This document shows positions 1 to 6,997 of a DNA stretch of 8,342 nucleotides, one piece after another. The notes under the pieces are model-generated. The model made no database searches and had not been told where the DNA came from. It saw only the letters and a program-made list of their open reading frames with translations. The stretch lies in the NCBI GenBank assembly GCA_002453275.1, contig DKGN01000176.1, positions 4,606 to 12,947 of the forward strand, read 5' to 3'. Source of the stretch: Caryophanales bacterium UBA6769. GTDB taxonomy: Bacteria > Bacillota > Bacilli > Bacillales > UBA6769. A program made the translations under genes and the position numbers. Every line of letters starts with the position of its first letter. The stretch's first letter is position 1.

Positions 1-1498
1 AAATGATAATTGCGATTAACACAGTTGATAAAGCAACTCCCGTCGCTGTCAATCTACCACTCGTAGATAAAGCCATTGTAATAACCTGCTTCCATACGTA
101 AGCAACGACAGCCATCCCACTAACCGCAAGAACAGTTCGTAAGAAGCGTAAACGATACGTTGAAAAAAGGGAAAGAACCTTTTGAATGTATCGTAATGAA
201 ATAATCGCCATAACAGCATAGCTAATGACAGTCGCCCATGCCCCTGCATAAATACCGTAGCGTGAGATAAACACCACGTTCATTAACCACTTAAGTGAAA
301 GTCCAATCGCTACGATAACGAGTGTCTTTTTCACATGACCGGTCCCTTGCAAAATCGCAATCGAAGTTAATGTAAGCGAACCGAAAAAAATAGTAAAGCC
401 TAATATAGCTAAATATCCTGAACCTTGTGTATCCTTAAACAGCATGACGTTTGTCTGTTCCATAATGATGAAAAGACCAATGGATGCCGCTAGACTCGTC
501 ACGATACAACATTTTAATGCAAAGCCAGCCTTTGCTCTTGCTTCCTGTATCTTTCCTTGAACCGATGCCGTTACAATCGCCGGCACGATAACGAGTGATA
601 GCGATGTAGCAATTGTAAAACCTAATTGCAACAACGGTTGCCCACGGTCAAATACACCCTTGACTATTTTTGCATCTAAAGAAGCAAATCCAAACACTTG
701 TAATTGTTTTAAAATTGTAAACGAGTCAATAAGTTGAAACAAGATGAGAGACAGAGCACCAACTGAAACCGCCAAACCTTGCAAGAAGATTTGTTTTGCA
801 AGGTCCCACGTCTGCTTGTTTTGCTTTTTATCAGTCGTTGGTATCGGCGGTGACGCACGCTTCCATCTCCGATAAAATACCCCTAGCACAAGCAAGCTAG
901 TCACACCACCAGCAACCGAACCAAATGCAGCACCAGCTCCAGCGGCATAAACACCAAATCCATTATTCATAAAGTAAAAAGACAACAAAAGAATGACGAA
1001 CACGCGGATCAGCTGCTCCCCTATTTGTGAAAGTGCTGTAGGTATCATATTTTCTTCCGCTTGAAACAACCCTCTCAAAACAGAAATAAACGGGATCAAT
1101 AATAGCGAAAAGGACATTGCTCGATATGCCGTTTGTAACTGTTCATCACCGACCATGCTAGCAATAAAAGGTGCCATCAAAAAAAGGACAATGAATGCGA
1201 ACACACTTAAAAACAAAAGAAGCCGAAATGACACGCGAGCAATCTCTTTAACAGCCTGTTGCCCTTCCCTCACTTGCTCGGCAACAAGTTTTGAAATCAC
1301 GATTGGAAACCCGTACATTGCAAGCGTAAAAACGATACCGTGGATCGGATACACTTGCTGATAAATATAAAAACCGAGATCACCGGTTATGTTCTGATAA
1401 GGAATTCGATAGGCGATACTAAGGACTTTTGCAAACAGCGCTGCTAATGTTAAAAAAAGCGCACTATTGAAAAGCTGCTTACCTTCATCTAACTTCAT
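1..1498 (-). CDS. yabM: YabM-like polysaccharide/lipid flippase of the MOP (MATE-like) superfamily, partial at its C-terminus
   Basis: The minus strand is open from an ATG at 1496-1498 to the window edge, giving 499 codons with no stop. The protein is an integral membrane transporter of the polysaccharide biosynthesis/SpoVB-like branch of the MOP superfamily, whose members flip lipid-linked sugars across the cytoplasmic membrane. The translation begins MKLDEGKQLFNSALFLTLAA and shows a dozen or so hydrophobic segments separated by short basic loops. Family features include an N-terminal amphipathic start leading into helix 1, the early stretch PIHGIVFTLAMYGFPIVISK (residues about 59-78), and a Gly/Ala-rich helix around residues 183-200. 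The B. subtilis homologue is about 530 residues, so roughly 30 residues should be missing. A Shine-Dalgarno AGGTG sits at 1504-1508, 5 nt before the ATG. It lies downstream of spoVT beyond a terminator, so it probably has its own promoter. The transported substrate is unknown; the yabM name rests on gene order and overall similarity. Confidence 0.87.
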   Translation of the reverse strand, partial: MKLDEGKQLFNSALFLTLAALFAKVLSIAYRIPYQNITGDLGFYIYQQVYPIHGIVFTLAMYGFPIVISKLVAEQVREGQQAVKEIARVSFRLLLFLSVFAFIVLFLMAPFIASMVGDEQLQTAYRAMSFSLLLIPFISVLRGLFQAEENMIPTALSQIGEQLIRVFVILLLSFYFMNNGFGVYAAGAGAAFGSVAGGVTSLLVLGVFYRRWKRASPPIPTTDKKQNKQTWDLAKQIFLQGLAVSVGALSLILFQLIDSFTILKQLQVFGFASLDAKIVKGVFDRGQPLLQLGFTIATSLSLVIVPAIVTASVQGKIQEARAKAGFALKCCIVTSLAASIGLFIIMEQTNVMLFKDTQGSGYLAILGFTIFFGSLTLTSIAILQGTGHVKKTLVIVAIGLSLKWLMNVVFISRYGIYAGAWATVISYAVMAIISLRYIQKVLSLFSTYRLRFLRTVLAVSGMAVVAYVWKQVITMALSTSGRLTATGVALSTVLIAIII

Positions 1499-1545
1499 AC
1501 TTGCACCTGCTTACTAGTCATAAAGGAAATTTAAAGTACGACATT

Positions 1546-1554
1546 AGTATAGCA
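1546..1554 (-). promoter_or_regulatory. Candidate extended -10 promoter for the yabM-like gene
   Basis: The minus strand reads TGCTATACT: a TATACT -10 hexamer (1546-1551) preceded by the TGn extension typical of vegetative sigma-A extended -10 promoters. The hexamer 17 bp upstream (GCGAGC) is not a -35 match. The element lies between the spoVT terminator and the yabM-like ATG, about 50 nt before the start codon. The TATACTA stretch also resembles a sigma-G -10, but no matching -35 is present. This is inference from a short motif. Confidence 0.35.
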
Positions 1555-1589
1555 AATAATGAAGGATGGCTCGCCTATTTACCCGCATG

Positions 1590-1615
1590 AAAAAAGAGAC
1601 GGTTGCCCGTCTCTT
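1590..1615 (-). terminator. Intrinsic terminator after spoVT
   Basis: On the minus strand a perfect 8-bp stem, AGAGACGG pairing with CCGTCTCT (plus-strand arms 1595-1602 and 1607-1614), encloses a 4-base loop. It is extended by one A-T pair and followed directly by TTTTTT. It starts 14 nt after the spoVT stop codon. This is a textbook Rho-independent terminator that separates spoVT from the yabM-like gene. Confidence 0.92.
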
Positions 1616-1629
1616 CTTCATCTTCATTA

Positions 1630-2163
1630 CTACTGCTCCATTTGTCTAGCTAAAAACCCTGCGGCCGTTTCAGATAACTTCTGCTCCATCTCACCTAATG
1701 TGTCGCCTTCTTTTGCGAGCATGATAACCGCTCCGATTGGATCGCCGCCTGCAACAATCGGTGCTAGACAAAATGAACCCGAAAACTCATTCCCTTCAAT
1801 GACTTCAGCATGACCGTCTGATTGTAGGATTGTCGCTCGTTCATTCATGCATTGCTCAACTGCACTTCCGTTAGGCTTGCTTAAAAATTCCTTTTTTGAA
1901 CCACCTGAAACTGCAATGATCGTATCGCGATCAGAAACAAGTACGAGGTGATCAGAGTGCTCTGACAACGACTCAGCATATTCCTGAGCAAAATCACCTA
2001 ACTCACTAATAGGAGAATACTTTTTTAAAATGACTTCCCCATCACGATCGACGAATATTTCTAACGGATCTCCCTCTCGAATTCTTAATGTCCTGCGAAT
2101 TTCTTTCGGGATGACGACACGCCCTAAATCATCAATGCGACGTACAATTCCTGTTGCTTTCAT
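1630..2163 (-). CDS. spoVT: SpoVT, AbrB-family regulator of the forespore sigma-G regulon
   Basis: This 177-residue protein matches the family length (about 178). Residues 1-52 form the swapped-hairpin AbrB/SpoVT DNA-binding domain, with the characteristic run GIVRRIDDLGRVVIPKEIRR followed by TLRIREGDPLEIFVD. Residues of about 56-177 form the C-terminal GAF-like domain, ending in the conserved AGFLARQMEQ. In B. subtilis the tetrameric protein activates or represses sigma-G-dependent genes late in the forespore and affects spore coat, resistance and germination; the same role is inferred here. The ATG at 2161-2163 has a GTGAGG ribosome binding site at 2174-2179, 10 nt upstream. A sigma-G-like promoter lies in the gap to mfd and a terminator follows the stop codon, so it can be expressed as a single-gene unit. 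Read-through from mfd is also possible because no terminator is visible after mfd. Confidence 0.97.
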   Translation of the reverse strand: MKATGIVRRIDDLGRVVIPKEIRRTLRIREGDPLEIFVDRDGEVILKKYSPISELGDFAQEYAESLSEHSDHLVLVSDRDTIIAVSGGSKKEFLSKPNGSAVEQCMNERATILQSDGHAEVIEGNEFSGSFCLAPIVAGGDPIGAVIMLAKEGDTLGEMEQKLSETAAGFLARQMEQ

Positions 2164-2252
2164 ATCTCAGATGCCTCACTTTCTCTGTTTGTAAAAGCTG
2201 GAATAGTTACGTAAAATGGCTTGACAAGTAATAATCACCATTTCCTTTCCTT

Positions 2253-2282
2253 TATTATCCGTCGCATTGCTCGTCTTATTCA
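2253..2282 (-). promoter_or_regulatory. Sigma-G-type promoter upstream of spoVT
   Basis: The minus strand carries TGAATA (2277-2282), an exact match to the sigma-G -35 consensus TGMATA. After a 17-bp spacer comes GATAATA (2253-2259), which matches the -10 consensus CATACTA at 5 of 7 positions. It would give a leader of about 80 nt before the spoVT ATG. spoVT of B. subtilis is known to be sigma-G dependent, which supports the call; the site itself is read by eye and is unproven. Confidence 0.6.
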
Positions 2283-2337
2283 TAAAATCTTCAGGAAGTC
2301 CAAATGTTTCCGTTTTGTAATTGTTCTGTAAAATTTT

Positions 2338-5300
2338 TCATGCTGTTGTTTTTTCTTGTTTAATCGCTGCAGTGAGCTGTTGTAATAGCATCGTGAGTAA
2401 CTCACTCACTTTCATATCGTTGTCACCCTTCGCTCGTAAGACGACCTTCACTTGATTCCCGACAGTACCTAAATGAATTCGCCTATCAACGCTACTGACG
2501 ATTTCAAATAATTTCGTATTATCGATAATGTCTGCTGCCTGTTCAGAGAATAACAACACAAACTCCCGTTTCTTCTCTTTGATTGATTCGATTTTTAATT
2601 GCTTCGCTATCATCTTCATTCGTGACACCGCAAACAATAACGCCACTTCATTTGGAAAATCCCCAAATCGATCGATCATTTCATCCTCTAAATCTGAAAC
2701 GTCTTGCTCTGTTGTAAGTGCACGGAAACGTTTGTACATATCAATTTTTTGATATTCATCTTCGATATACGTTGACGGAATGTAAGCATCGACTTGGAGT
2801 TCAATTTCAACTGAAAACGGTGGTTCTTTCTCGACAATGCCTTTTCTCTCTTCGATTGCCTCTTGGAGCATTTGTGAATAAAGGTCAAATCCAACAGAGT
2901 CTATATATCCATGTTGTTCAGAGCCTAATAAGTTTCCCGCCCCTCGAATCGTTAAATCACGCATCGCAATTTTAAAGCCGGAACCGAGCTCCGTAAATTC
3001 TTTAATCGCTTGTAATCGCTTTTCAGCAACCTCTGTTAACACTTTATCCCGTTGATACGTGAAATAAGCGTATGCGACACGGTTGGACCGTCCGACTCGT
3101 CCACGCAATTGATACAATTGTGATAATCCCATTTTATCAGCGTCGTATACGATGAGCGTATTCACGTTGGGAATGTCTACACCTGTCTCAATAATCGTCG
3201 TACTGACGAGAACATCATATTGGCCATCAAGGAAGTCAAGCATTACATTTTCAAGCTCTCCCTCTGACATTTGACCATGAGCATGCGCAACTCTCGCTTC
3301 AGGGATGAGCATTTTAATCTGTTCTGCCATCCGTTCGATACTCTCTACACGGTTAAACAAAAAGTAGACTTGCCCTTCTCTTGATAATTCACGTTCAATT
3401 GCTTCGCGAATAAGCGCCGCATTATACTCTACGACGTATGTTTGTACTGGAAAGCGGTTTTCTGGTGGCGTTTCAATGACAGACAAATCACGAACACCGA
3501 GCATCGACATATGCAGCGTTCTCGGGATCGGTGTTGCCGTTAATGTTAAAACGTCTATGTTTGCTTTCATCTGTTTGATTTTCTCTTTATGTTTCACACC
3601 GAAACGTTGCTCTTCATCAACGATTAGCAAACCGAGATCACGATAGACAACATCTTTAGAAAGTAAACGATGGGTTCCGACGACAACGTCAATCGTGCCA
3701 TTTTTTAACCCTTTTAATGTTTCTGTTTGTTGTTTTTTCGTTCGGAAGCGACTCAAAACAGCAATGTTGATCGGATGTTCACTAAATCGCTCACGCATCG
3801 TTTCGTAATGTTGTTGAGCCAAAATCGTTGTTGGAACAAGAATTGCCACTTGTTTTCCCGTCATAATGGCTTTGAACACAGCCCGCAAAGCGACCTCGGT
3901 CTTTCCATAACCGACATCCCCACATAGAAGCCGATCCATCGGACGTTCTAATTCCATATCTGCCTTTATTTCTTCAATGGCTCGTAATTGATCTGCCGTT
4001 TCTTGATATGGAAAAGAAGCTTCAAAATCCTTTTGTTCTTCAATATCTTTATCAAATTTCACACCTTTGCTCGCTTCACGCTCGGCATATAACTTAATTA
4101 ACTCATCGGCAATGTCTTCAACGGACGATTGAACTCGTTTTTTAGTCCGTTTCCACTCGCTTCCTCCGAGCGAGTGAATTTTTGGAACCTTTGCTTCCGA
4201 ACCGACATACTTTTGGACTTGATCAATTTGATCAACTGGAACATATAACGTGTCATTTTTTGCATATTTAACGTGCAAATAATCTTTGTGGTTTCCGTTA
4301 ATTTCCAATGTCTCAATACCTAGATATTTTCCGATTCCATGATTCACGTGAACGATATAATCGCCAACCTTTAATTCAGAATAGCTTTTTATCCGTTCCG
4401 CATTAGACATTTTTTCGGTTCGTCTTCGTCTTCGTACCCGTTTACTAAAAACCTCTTCTTCTGTAACAACGGCTACTCGTTCAATCGGCAATTCAAACCC
4501 ATTCGATAAATTAACCGTTAAAATTTGAATGGAACCACTCGTTAATGGCTTCGTTCCATCCGATTGGACAACATCAATCTCATAATCATTCATGATGCGT
4601 TCAATCCGCTTCGCTCGCTCTTCATCCGCTGCTAAAAAAGCAATTGAGAAATTCGCTTTTTTCCAACGGTCAATTTCAGCTTTTAGTACGTCCATTTGCC
4701 CATGGAATTGTTGCATCGACTTGCAGTTTGCGTTTACGACATTTTCCGGATTTGTATAGGGTACGTGTCGTAAAAAAAGCGAGAGATGAATCCTTTGTTG
4801 CTCACGTTGTTGAAACAGTGACTCAAATGGATACGACATGAGTAAATCTGACACCGTTTCTCCTTGCTCTAGCATAGCGGTATTCCATTCAGCTTCTTCT
4901 TTATCTAATTGCTGTGAAACTTCTTGAATACGGGTCGTCTCATCAAAAAGAACGAGACCATTTCCTGGTAAATAATCTAACAAACTTTCAGGTTGTTGAA
5001 AAAACAATGAGATGTATTTATAGATTCCTTGAAACGACTCATTGTTTTCTAGCTTATCTACTTCAAAACCAATCTTTTCTACTACTTGTTCTTTGACAGC
5101 TTTGCTTTTTACCTTTTTAAGTGTCTGTTCTAGCCTTGCTTTTAATTGTTCAGCACCGTGCGCAAAATGCTTAGCAAACAATGGCATTTCAGAGGCTGGA
5201 CCGATTGTAATTTCTTCGACTTTCCCCTCAGAACGTTGACTCTCCACGTCAAAGTAACGAATAGAATCAATTTCTGTATCAAAAAACTCAACCCGAACAG

Positions 5301-5871
5301 GTTGCTCTTCTGTTAATGGAAAGATATCCAATATTCCACCACGCATACTAAACTCCCCGGGTGTCGCCACCATCGGGGTCCGTGAATACCCACTGGCAAT
5401 TAAGGTTTGCAACAATGCTTCAATGTCTATATCATCACTTACTTTTAAGTCAATAATCGCTTTTAACCATTCGCTTTTCGGTGCAATCATCCGTTTAACA
5501 CCAGCGATTGGTGATACGACAATACGTGATGGGCTTTGAACTAATTGCATTAAAACTTGAAGCCGTTGTGCTTTTAACTCTGGACTTGCGATTGCAATTT
5601 CAGATGAGATTAAATCATTGACCGGGTAAAGTGAAACGTGTTCATCTCCGACCAACTCTAGTAAGTCATCATACACTTTTTGTGCTTGATATAAATTATG
5701 TGTCAATATGAGCTGTGGTCGTTTCGTATTTTTAAATAAACTTGCCATAAACAAGGCTCGTGAGGAGCCTGTTAAGCCTGCAATGAGCTGTTCCTGCAAG
5801 TCGGCTTCGACACCGCTAATGACTGAAGCAATTTCACTTCCACCTTGAAAATAGTGTCGTAATGCCAGCAT
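2338..5871 (-). CDS. mfd: Mfd, transcription-repair coupling factor
   Basis: This is an intact 1177-residue protein, the usual length in Bacillus. Mfd binds RNA polymerase stalled at DNA damage, pushes it off by ATP-driven translocation and recruits UvrA for nucleotide excision repair. The domains are in the expected order. A UvrB-like UvrA-binding module spans roughly residues 1-350, with a decayed Walker A (GLTGSSRA, from residue 32) and the block PGEFSMRGGILDIFPL from 171. A polymerase-interacting domain begins at about 501 (KVGDYIVHVNHGIGKYLGIE). The RecG-like motor has Walker A GDVGYGKT at 651-658, DEEQ at 752-755 and motif VI QLRGRVGRSNR at 921-931. The TRG translocation region follows (GSGFKIAMRDLTIRGAGNLLG). 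A C-terminal autoinhibitory domain spans about 1010-1177. The ATG at 5869-5871 follows TTAAGGGGGG (5881-5890) with 9 nt spacing. A run of five arginines in the interdomain linker near residue 480 is locally notable. No terminator is visible after the stop. Confidence 0.98.
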   Translation of the reverse strand: MLALRHYFQGGSEIASVISGVEADLQEQLIAGLTGSSRALFMASLFKNTKRPQLILTHNLYQAQKVYDDLLELVGDEHVSLYPVNDLISSEIAIASPELKAQRLQVLMQLVQSPSRIVVSPIAGVKRMIAPKSEWLKAIIDLKVSDDIDIEALLQTLIASGYSRTPMVATPGEFSMRGGILDIFPLTEEQPVRVEFFDTEIDSIRYFDVESQRSEGKVEEITIGPASEMPLFAKHFAHGAEQLKARLEQTLKKVKSKAVKEQVVEKIGFEVDKLENNESFQGIYKYISLFFQQPESLLDYLPGNGLVLFDETTRIQEVSQQLDKEEAEWNTAMLEQGETVSDLLMSYPFESLFQQREQQRIHLSLFLRHVPYTNPENVVNANCKSMQQFHGQMDVLKAEIDRWKKANFSIAFLAADEERAKRIERIMNDYEIDVVQSDGTKPLTSGSIQILTVNLSNGFELPIERVAVVTEEEVFSKRVRRRRRTEKMSNAERIKSYSELKVGDYIVHVNHGIGKYLGIETLEINGNHKDYLHVKYAKNDTLYVPVDQIDQVQKYVGSEAKVPKIHSLGGSEWKRTKKRVQSSVEDIADELIKLYAEREASKGVKFDKDIEEQKDFEASFPYQETADQLRAIEEIKADMELERPMDRLLCGDVGYGKTEVALRAVFKAIMTGKQVAILVPTTILAQQHYETMRERFSEHPINIAVLSRFRTKKQQTETLKGLKNGTIDVVVGTHRLLSKDVVYRDLGLLIVDEEQRFGVKHKEKIKQMKANIDVLTLTATPIPRTLHMSMLGVRDLSVIETPPENRFPVQTYVVEYNAALIREAIERELSREGQVYFLFNRVESIERMAEQIKMLIPEARVAHAHGQMSEGELENVMLDFLDGQYDVLVSTTIIETGVDIPNVNTLIVYDADKMGLSQLYQLRGRVGRSNRVAYAYFTYQRDKVLTEVAEKRLQAIKEFTELGSGFKIAMRDLTIRGAGNLLGSEQHGYIDSVGFDLYSQMLQEAIEERKGIVEKEPPFSVEIELQVDAYIPSTYIEDEYQKIDMYKRFRALTTEQDVSDLEDEMIDRFGDFPNEVALLFAVSRMKMIAKQLKIESIKEKKREFVLLFSEQAADIIDNTKLFEIVSSVDRRIHLGTVGNQVKVVLRAKGDNDMKVSELLTMLLQQLTAAIKQEKTTA

Positions 5872-5907
5872 GGATAGCTTCCCCCCTTAAAATTAGCGAC
5901 ATGTTTA

Positions 5908-5935
5908 GCCCACCTTTTAAATAAAATAGGTGGGC
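5908..5935 (-). repeat. GC-rich inverted repeat in the mfd leader
   Basis: GCCCACCT and AGGTGGGC form a perfect 8-bp inverted repeat (plus-strand arms 5908-5915 and 5928-5935) around a 12-base AT-rich loop. Neither strand has a T tract after the stem, so it is not a standard intrinsic terminator. It lies between the fin stop and the mfd ribosome binding site. It could be a leader hairpin affecting mRNA stability or translation, a weak terminator for fin, or a protein-binding dyad; the sequence does not decide. Confidence 0.5.
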
Positions 5936-5945
5936 ACAGTGTGCT

Positions 5946-5955
5946 AACGATCGTT
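5946..5955. repeat. Ten-base perfect palindrome AACGATCGTT between fin and mfd
   Basis: AACGATCGTT is a perfect palindrome. An 11-base dyad, GCACAGTGTGC (5934-5944), lies immediately beside it, and the larger hairpin follows. On the minus strand its first half overlaps the weak -10 of a possible vegetative promoter (TTGAGA at 5973-5978, 17-bp spacer, AACGAT at 5950-5955). This could be an operator-like arrangement, or chance. Confidence 0.3.
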
Positions 5956-5988
5956 CAATGTTAACTTTACTTTCTCAACTAGTAAGAT

Positions 5989-6219
5989 CTATTGAATAAA
6001 TGAATCAAGCTGATGAAAAGTAGGATTCCTCTCTAAAGCTTCCTGACAATTTTCACAAATGGCCTTCACTTTAATGTCACCATTTTGCTCATACTCAATC
6101 ATTTCTAATCTTTCTTCATTCGTTAACGCTTGAAATCCAAGATCATGTTCCTCAACCGCAAAATTATCAAGCTTTCCAATCGCCTTTCCACAATGCCGGC
6201 ATTCATAGCGAATTGCCAT
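5989..6219 (-). CDS. fin: Fin (YabK), anti-sigma factor acting on sigma-F
   Basis: This 76-residue protein has the same length as the B. subtilis Fin/YabK protein. In B. subtilis Fin is made in the forespore and antagonises sigma-F, helping the switch from sigma-F to sigma-G. It has two CxxC zinc knuckles, CRHC (residues 7-10) and CENC (55-58), and the family signature LGFQALTNEERLEMIEY (27-43), ending QEALERNP...FIQ. The start is set at the ATG 6217-6219 because an excellent Shine-Dalgarno AGAGGAGGT (6227-6235) lies 7 nt before it. An in-frame ATG 33 nt upstream (6250-6252) has no ribosome binding site and lies at or before the predicted transcription start. It follows pth by 79 nt with no terminator between them, so pth read-through may give a second source of message. 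Confidence 0.95.
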   Translation of the reverse strand: MAIRYECRHCGKAIGKLDNFAVEEHDLGFQALTNEERLEMIEYEQNGDIKVKAICENCQEALERNPTFHQLDSFIQ

Positions 6220-6226
6220 TGTGCTG

Positions 6227-6235
6227 ACCTCCTCT
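6227..6235 (-). promoter_or_regulatory. Strong ribosome binding site that fixes the fin start
   Basis: AGAGGAGGT on the minus strand is a near-perfect anti-16S match placed 7 nt before the ATG at 6217-6219. It decides against the longer 87-codon reading frame. Confidence 0.88.
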
Positions 6236-6254
6236 GTTTGAAGATTCTTCATTT

Positions 6255-6285
6255 TAGTATAAACAGAGGAAGGAAAGTCTATACA
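6255..6285 (-). promoter_or_regulatory. Sigma-F/sigma-G promoter of fin
   Basis: The minus strand reads TGTATA (6280-6285), an 18-bp spacer, then TATACTA (6255-6261). The -10 matches the sigma-G consensus CATACTA at 6 of 7 positions and the -35 matches the GnATA core. It starts 14 bp after the pth stop and predicts transcription beginning near 6248, giving a leader of about 30 nt ahead of the fin ATG. B. subtilis fin is known to be expressed under sigma-F and sigma-G, which agrees. Which of the two sigma factors dominates cannot be told from the sequence. Confidence 0.72.
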
Positions 6286-6298
6286 GACAGCTTACGCA

Positions 6299-6862
6299 TT
6301 AACGGTTAAAATCATTCATCACTTCCAAAAATGGAGTCGATAACCACTTTTCACAAGCGAGTGTAGCATTTTCAACAGCATCTTGTATCGTAGCCAACTC
6401 ATCTTGCTGAAAGCGAGCAAGAACATAGTCAACAACTTTCATTTTCGGATGTGGTGGCCGTCCAATACCAAACCGCAATCGTTTAAATTTGTCAGTCCCA
6501 ATCTGTTGAATAATTGACCGCATACCGTTATGACCACCAGCACTTCCCTTTTGGCGAAGTCTTAACTTTCCAGGGACGAGATCGAGATCATCATAAATCA
6601 CTAACATATTGTCTATGTCAACATTATAGTATTCAAGCAGTGGACGAATCGCATCTCCGGATAAATTCATAAATGTTAATGGCTTACATAACATTACCCT
6701 TTGGTTTCCTACAGTTTGGATGCCGTACACCGCGTCAAACTTCTCTTTATCTAACTCAACTGAAAGCTTATGCGCTAAGTGATCGATCACTTGGAAGCCA
6801 ATATTATGCCGAGTTTCACTATATTTCTTTCCCGGGTTGCCAAGTCCAACAATTAGCTTCAT
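6299..6862 (-). CDS. pth: Peptidyl-tRNA hydrolase (Pth; SpoVC)
   Basis: This 187-residue cytoplasmic enzyme cleaves the ester bond of peptidyl-tRNAs that drop off ribosomes and so recycles tRNA; it is normally essential. The fold begins MKLIVGLGNPGKKYSETRHN. The catalytic histidine is H19, with N9, N66 (in FMNLSG), D91 (in IYDDLDL) and N112 (in GSAGGHNGM), all matching the known active-site set. The start is taken as the ATG at 6860-6862, with AAAAGGT upstream (AGGT at 6874-6877, 11 nt before). A TTG four codons earlier overlaps that ribosome binding site and is unlikely. The gene lies just below a strong terminator after ctc, and no convincing promoter is visible in the 50 bp between, so its expression may depend on partial read-through or on a weak promoter. 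In B. subtilis a temperature-sensitive allele gave a stage V sporulation defect, hence the alternative name spoVC. Confidence 0.97.
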   Translation of the reverse strand: MKLIVGLGNPGKKYSETRHNIGFQVIDHLAHKLSVELDKEKFDAVYGIQTVGNQRVMLCKPLTFMNLSGDAIRPLLEYYNVDIDNMLVIYDDLDLVPGKLRLRQKGSAGGHNGMRSIIQQIGTDKFKRLRFGIGRPPHPKMKVVDYVLARFQQDELATIQDAVENATLACEKWLSTPFLEVMNDFNR

Positions 6863-6911
6863 CACATACACCAACCTTTTCAGCGATTGCCCAAATATGT
6901 ATTTAAAATGG

Positions 6912-6949
6912 AAAAAGAGACGAAGGAAAACATCTCGCTTTCCTTCGTC
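6912..6949 (-). terminator. Intrinsic terminator after ctc
   Basis: On the minus strand GACGAAGGAAA pairs with TTTCCTTCGTC, a perfect 11-bp stem (plus-strand arms 6919-6929 and 6939-6949) with a 9-base loop. It is followed by TCTTTTTCC. It lies about 50 nt after the ctc stop and about 50 nt before the pth start, and should end most transcripts from prs-ctc. Confidence 0.92.
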
Positions 6950-6997
6950 CGTTTTCTTGTGTTATTTTCTTGAAAACTTTCTTCAATCCAGACGTGC

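Noticed and set aside
2221..2226. Consensus-like TTGACA on the plus strand
   Set aside because: The hexamer 17 bp downstream (CCTTTC) is not a -10, and there is no plus-strand gene to serve.
5908..5935. Hairpin as an ordinary terminator of fin
   Set aside because: No T tract follows the stem on either strand, so it is listed as an inverted repeat of unknown role instead.
6220..6252. Eleven-residue N-terminal extension of Fin
   Set aside because: There is no ribosome binding site for the upstream ATG, it lies at or before the predicted transcription start, and the 76-residue form matches the family length.
6863..6874. TTG start for pth giving four extra residues
   Set aside because: It overlaps the only plausible ribosome binding site, and the conserved family start is the following MKLIVGLGNPGK.
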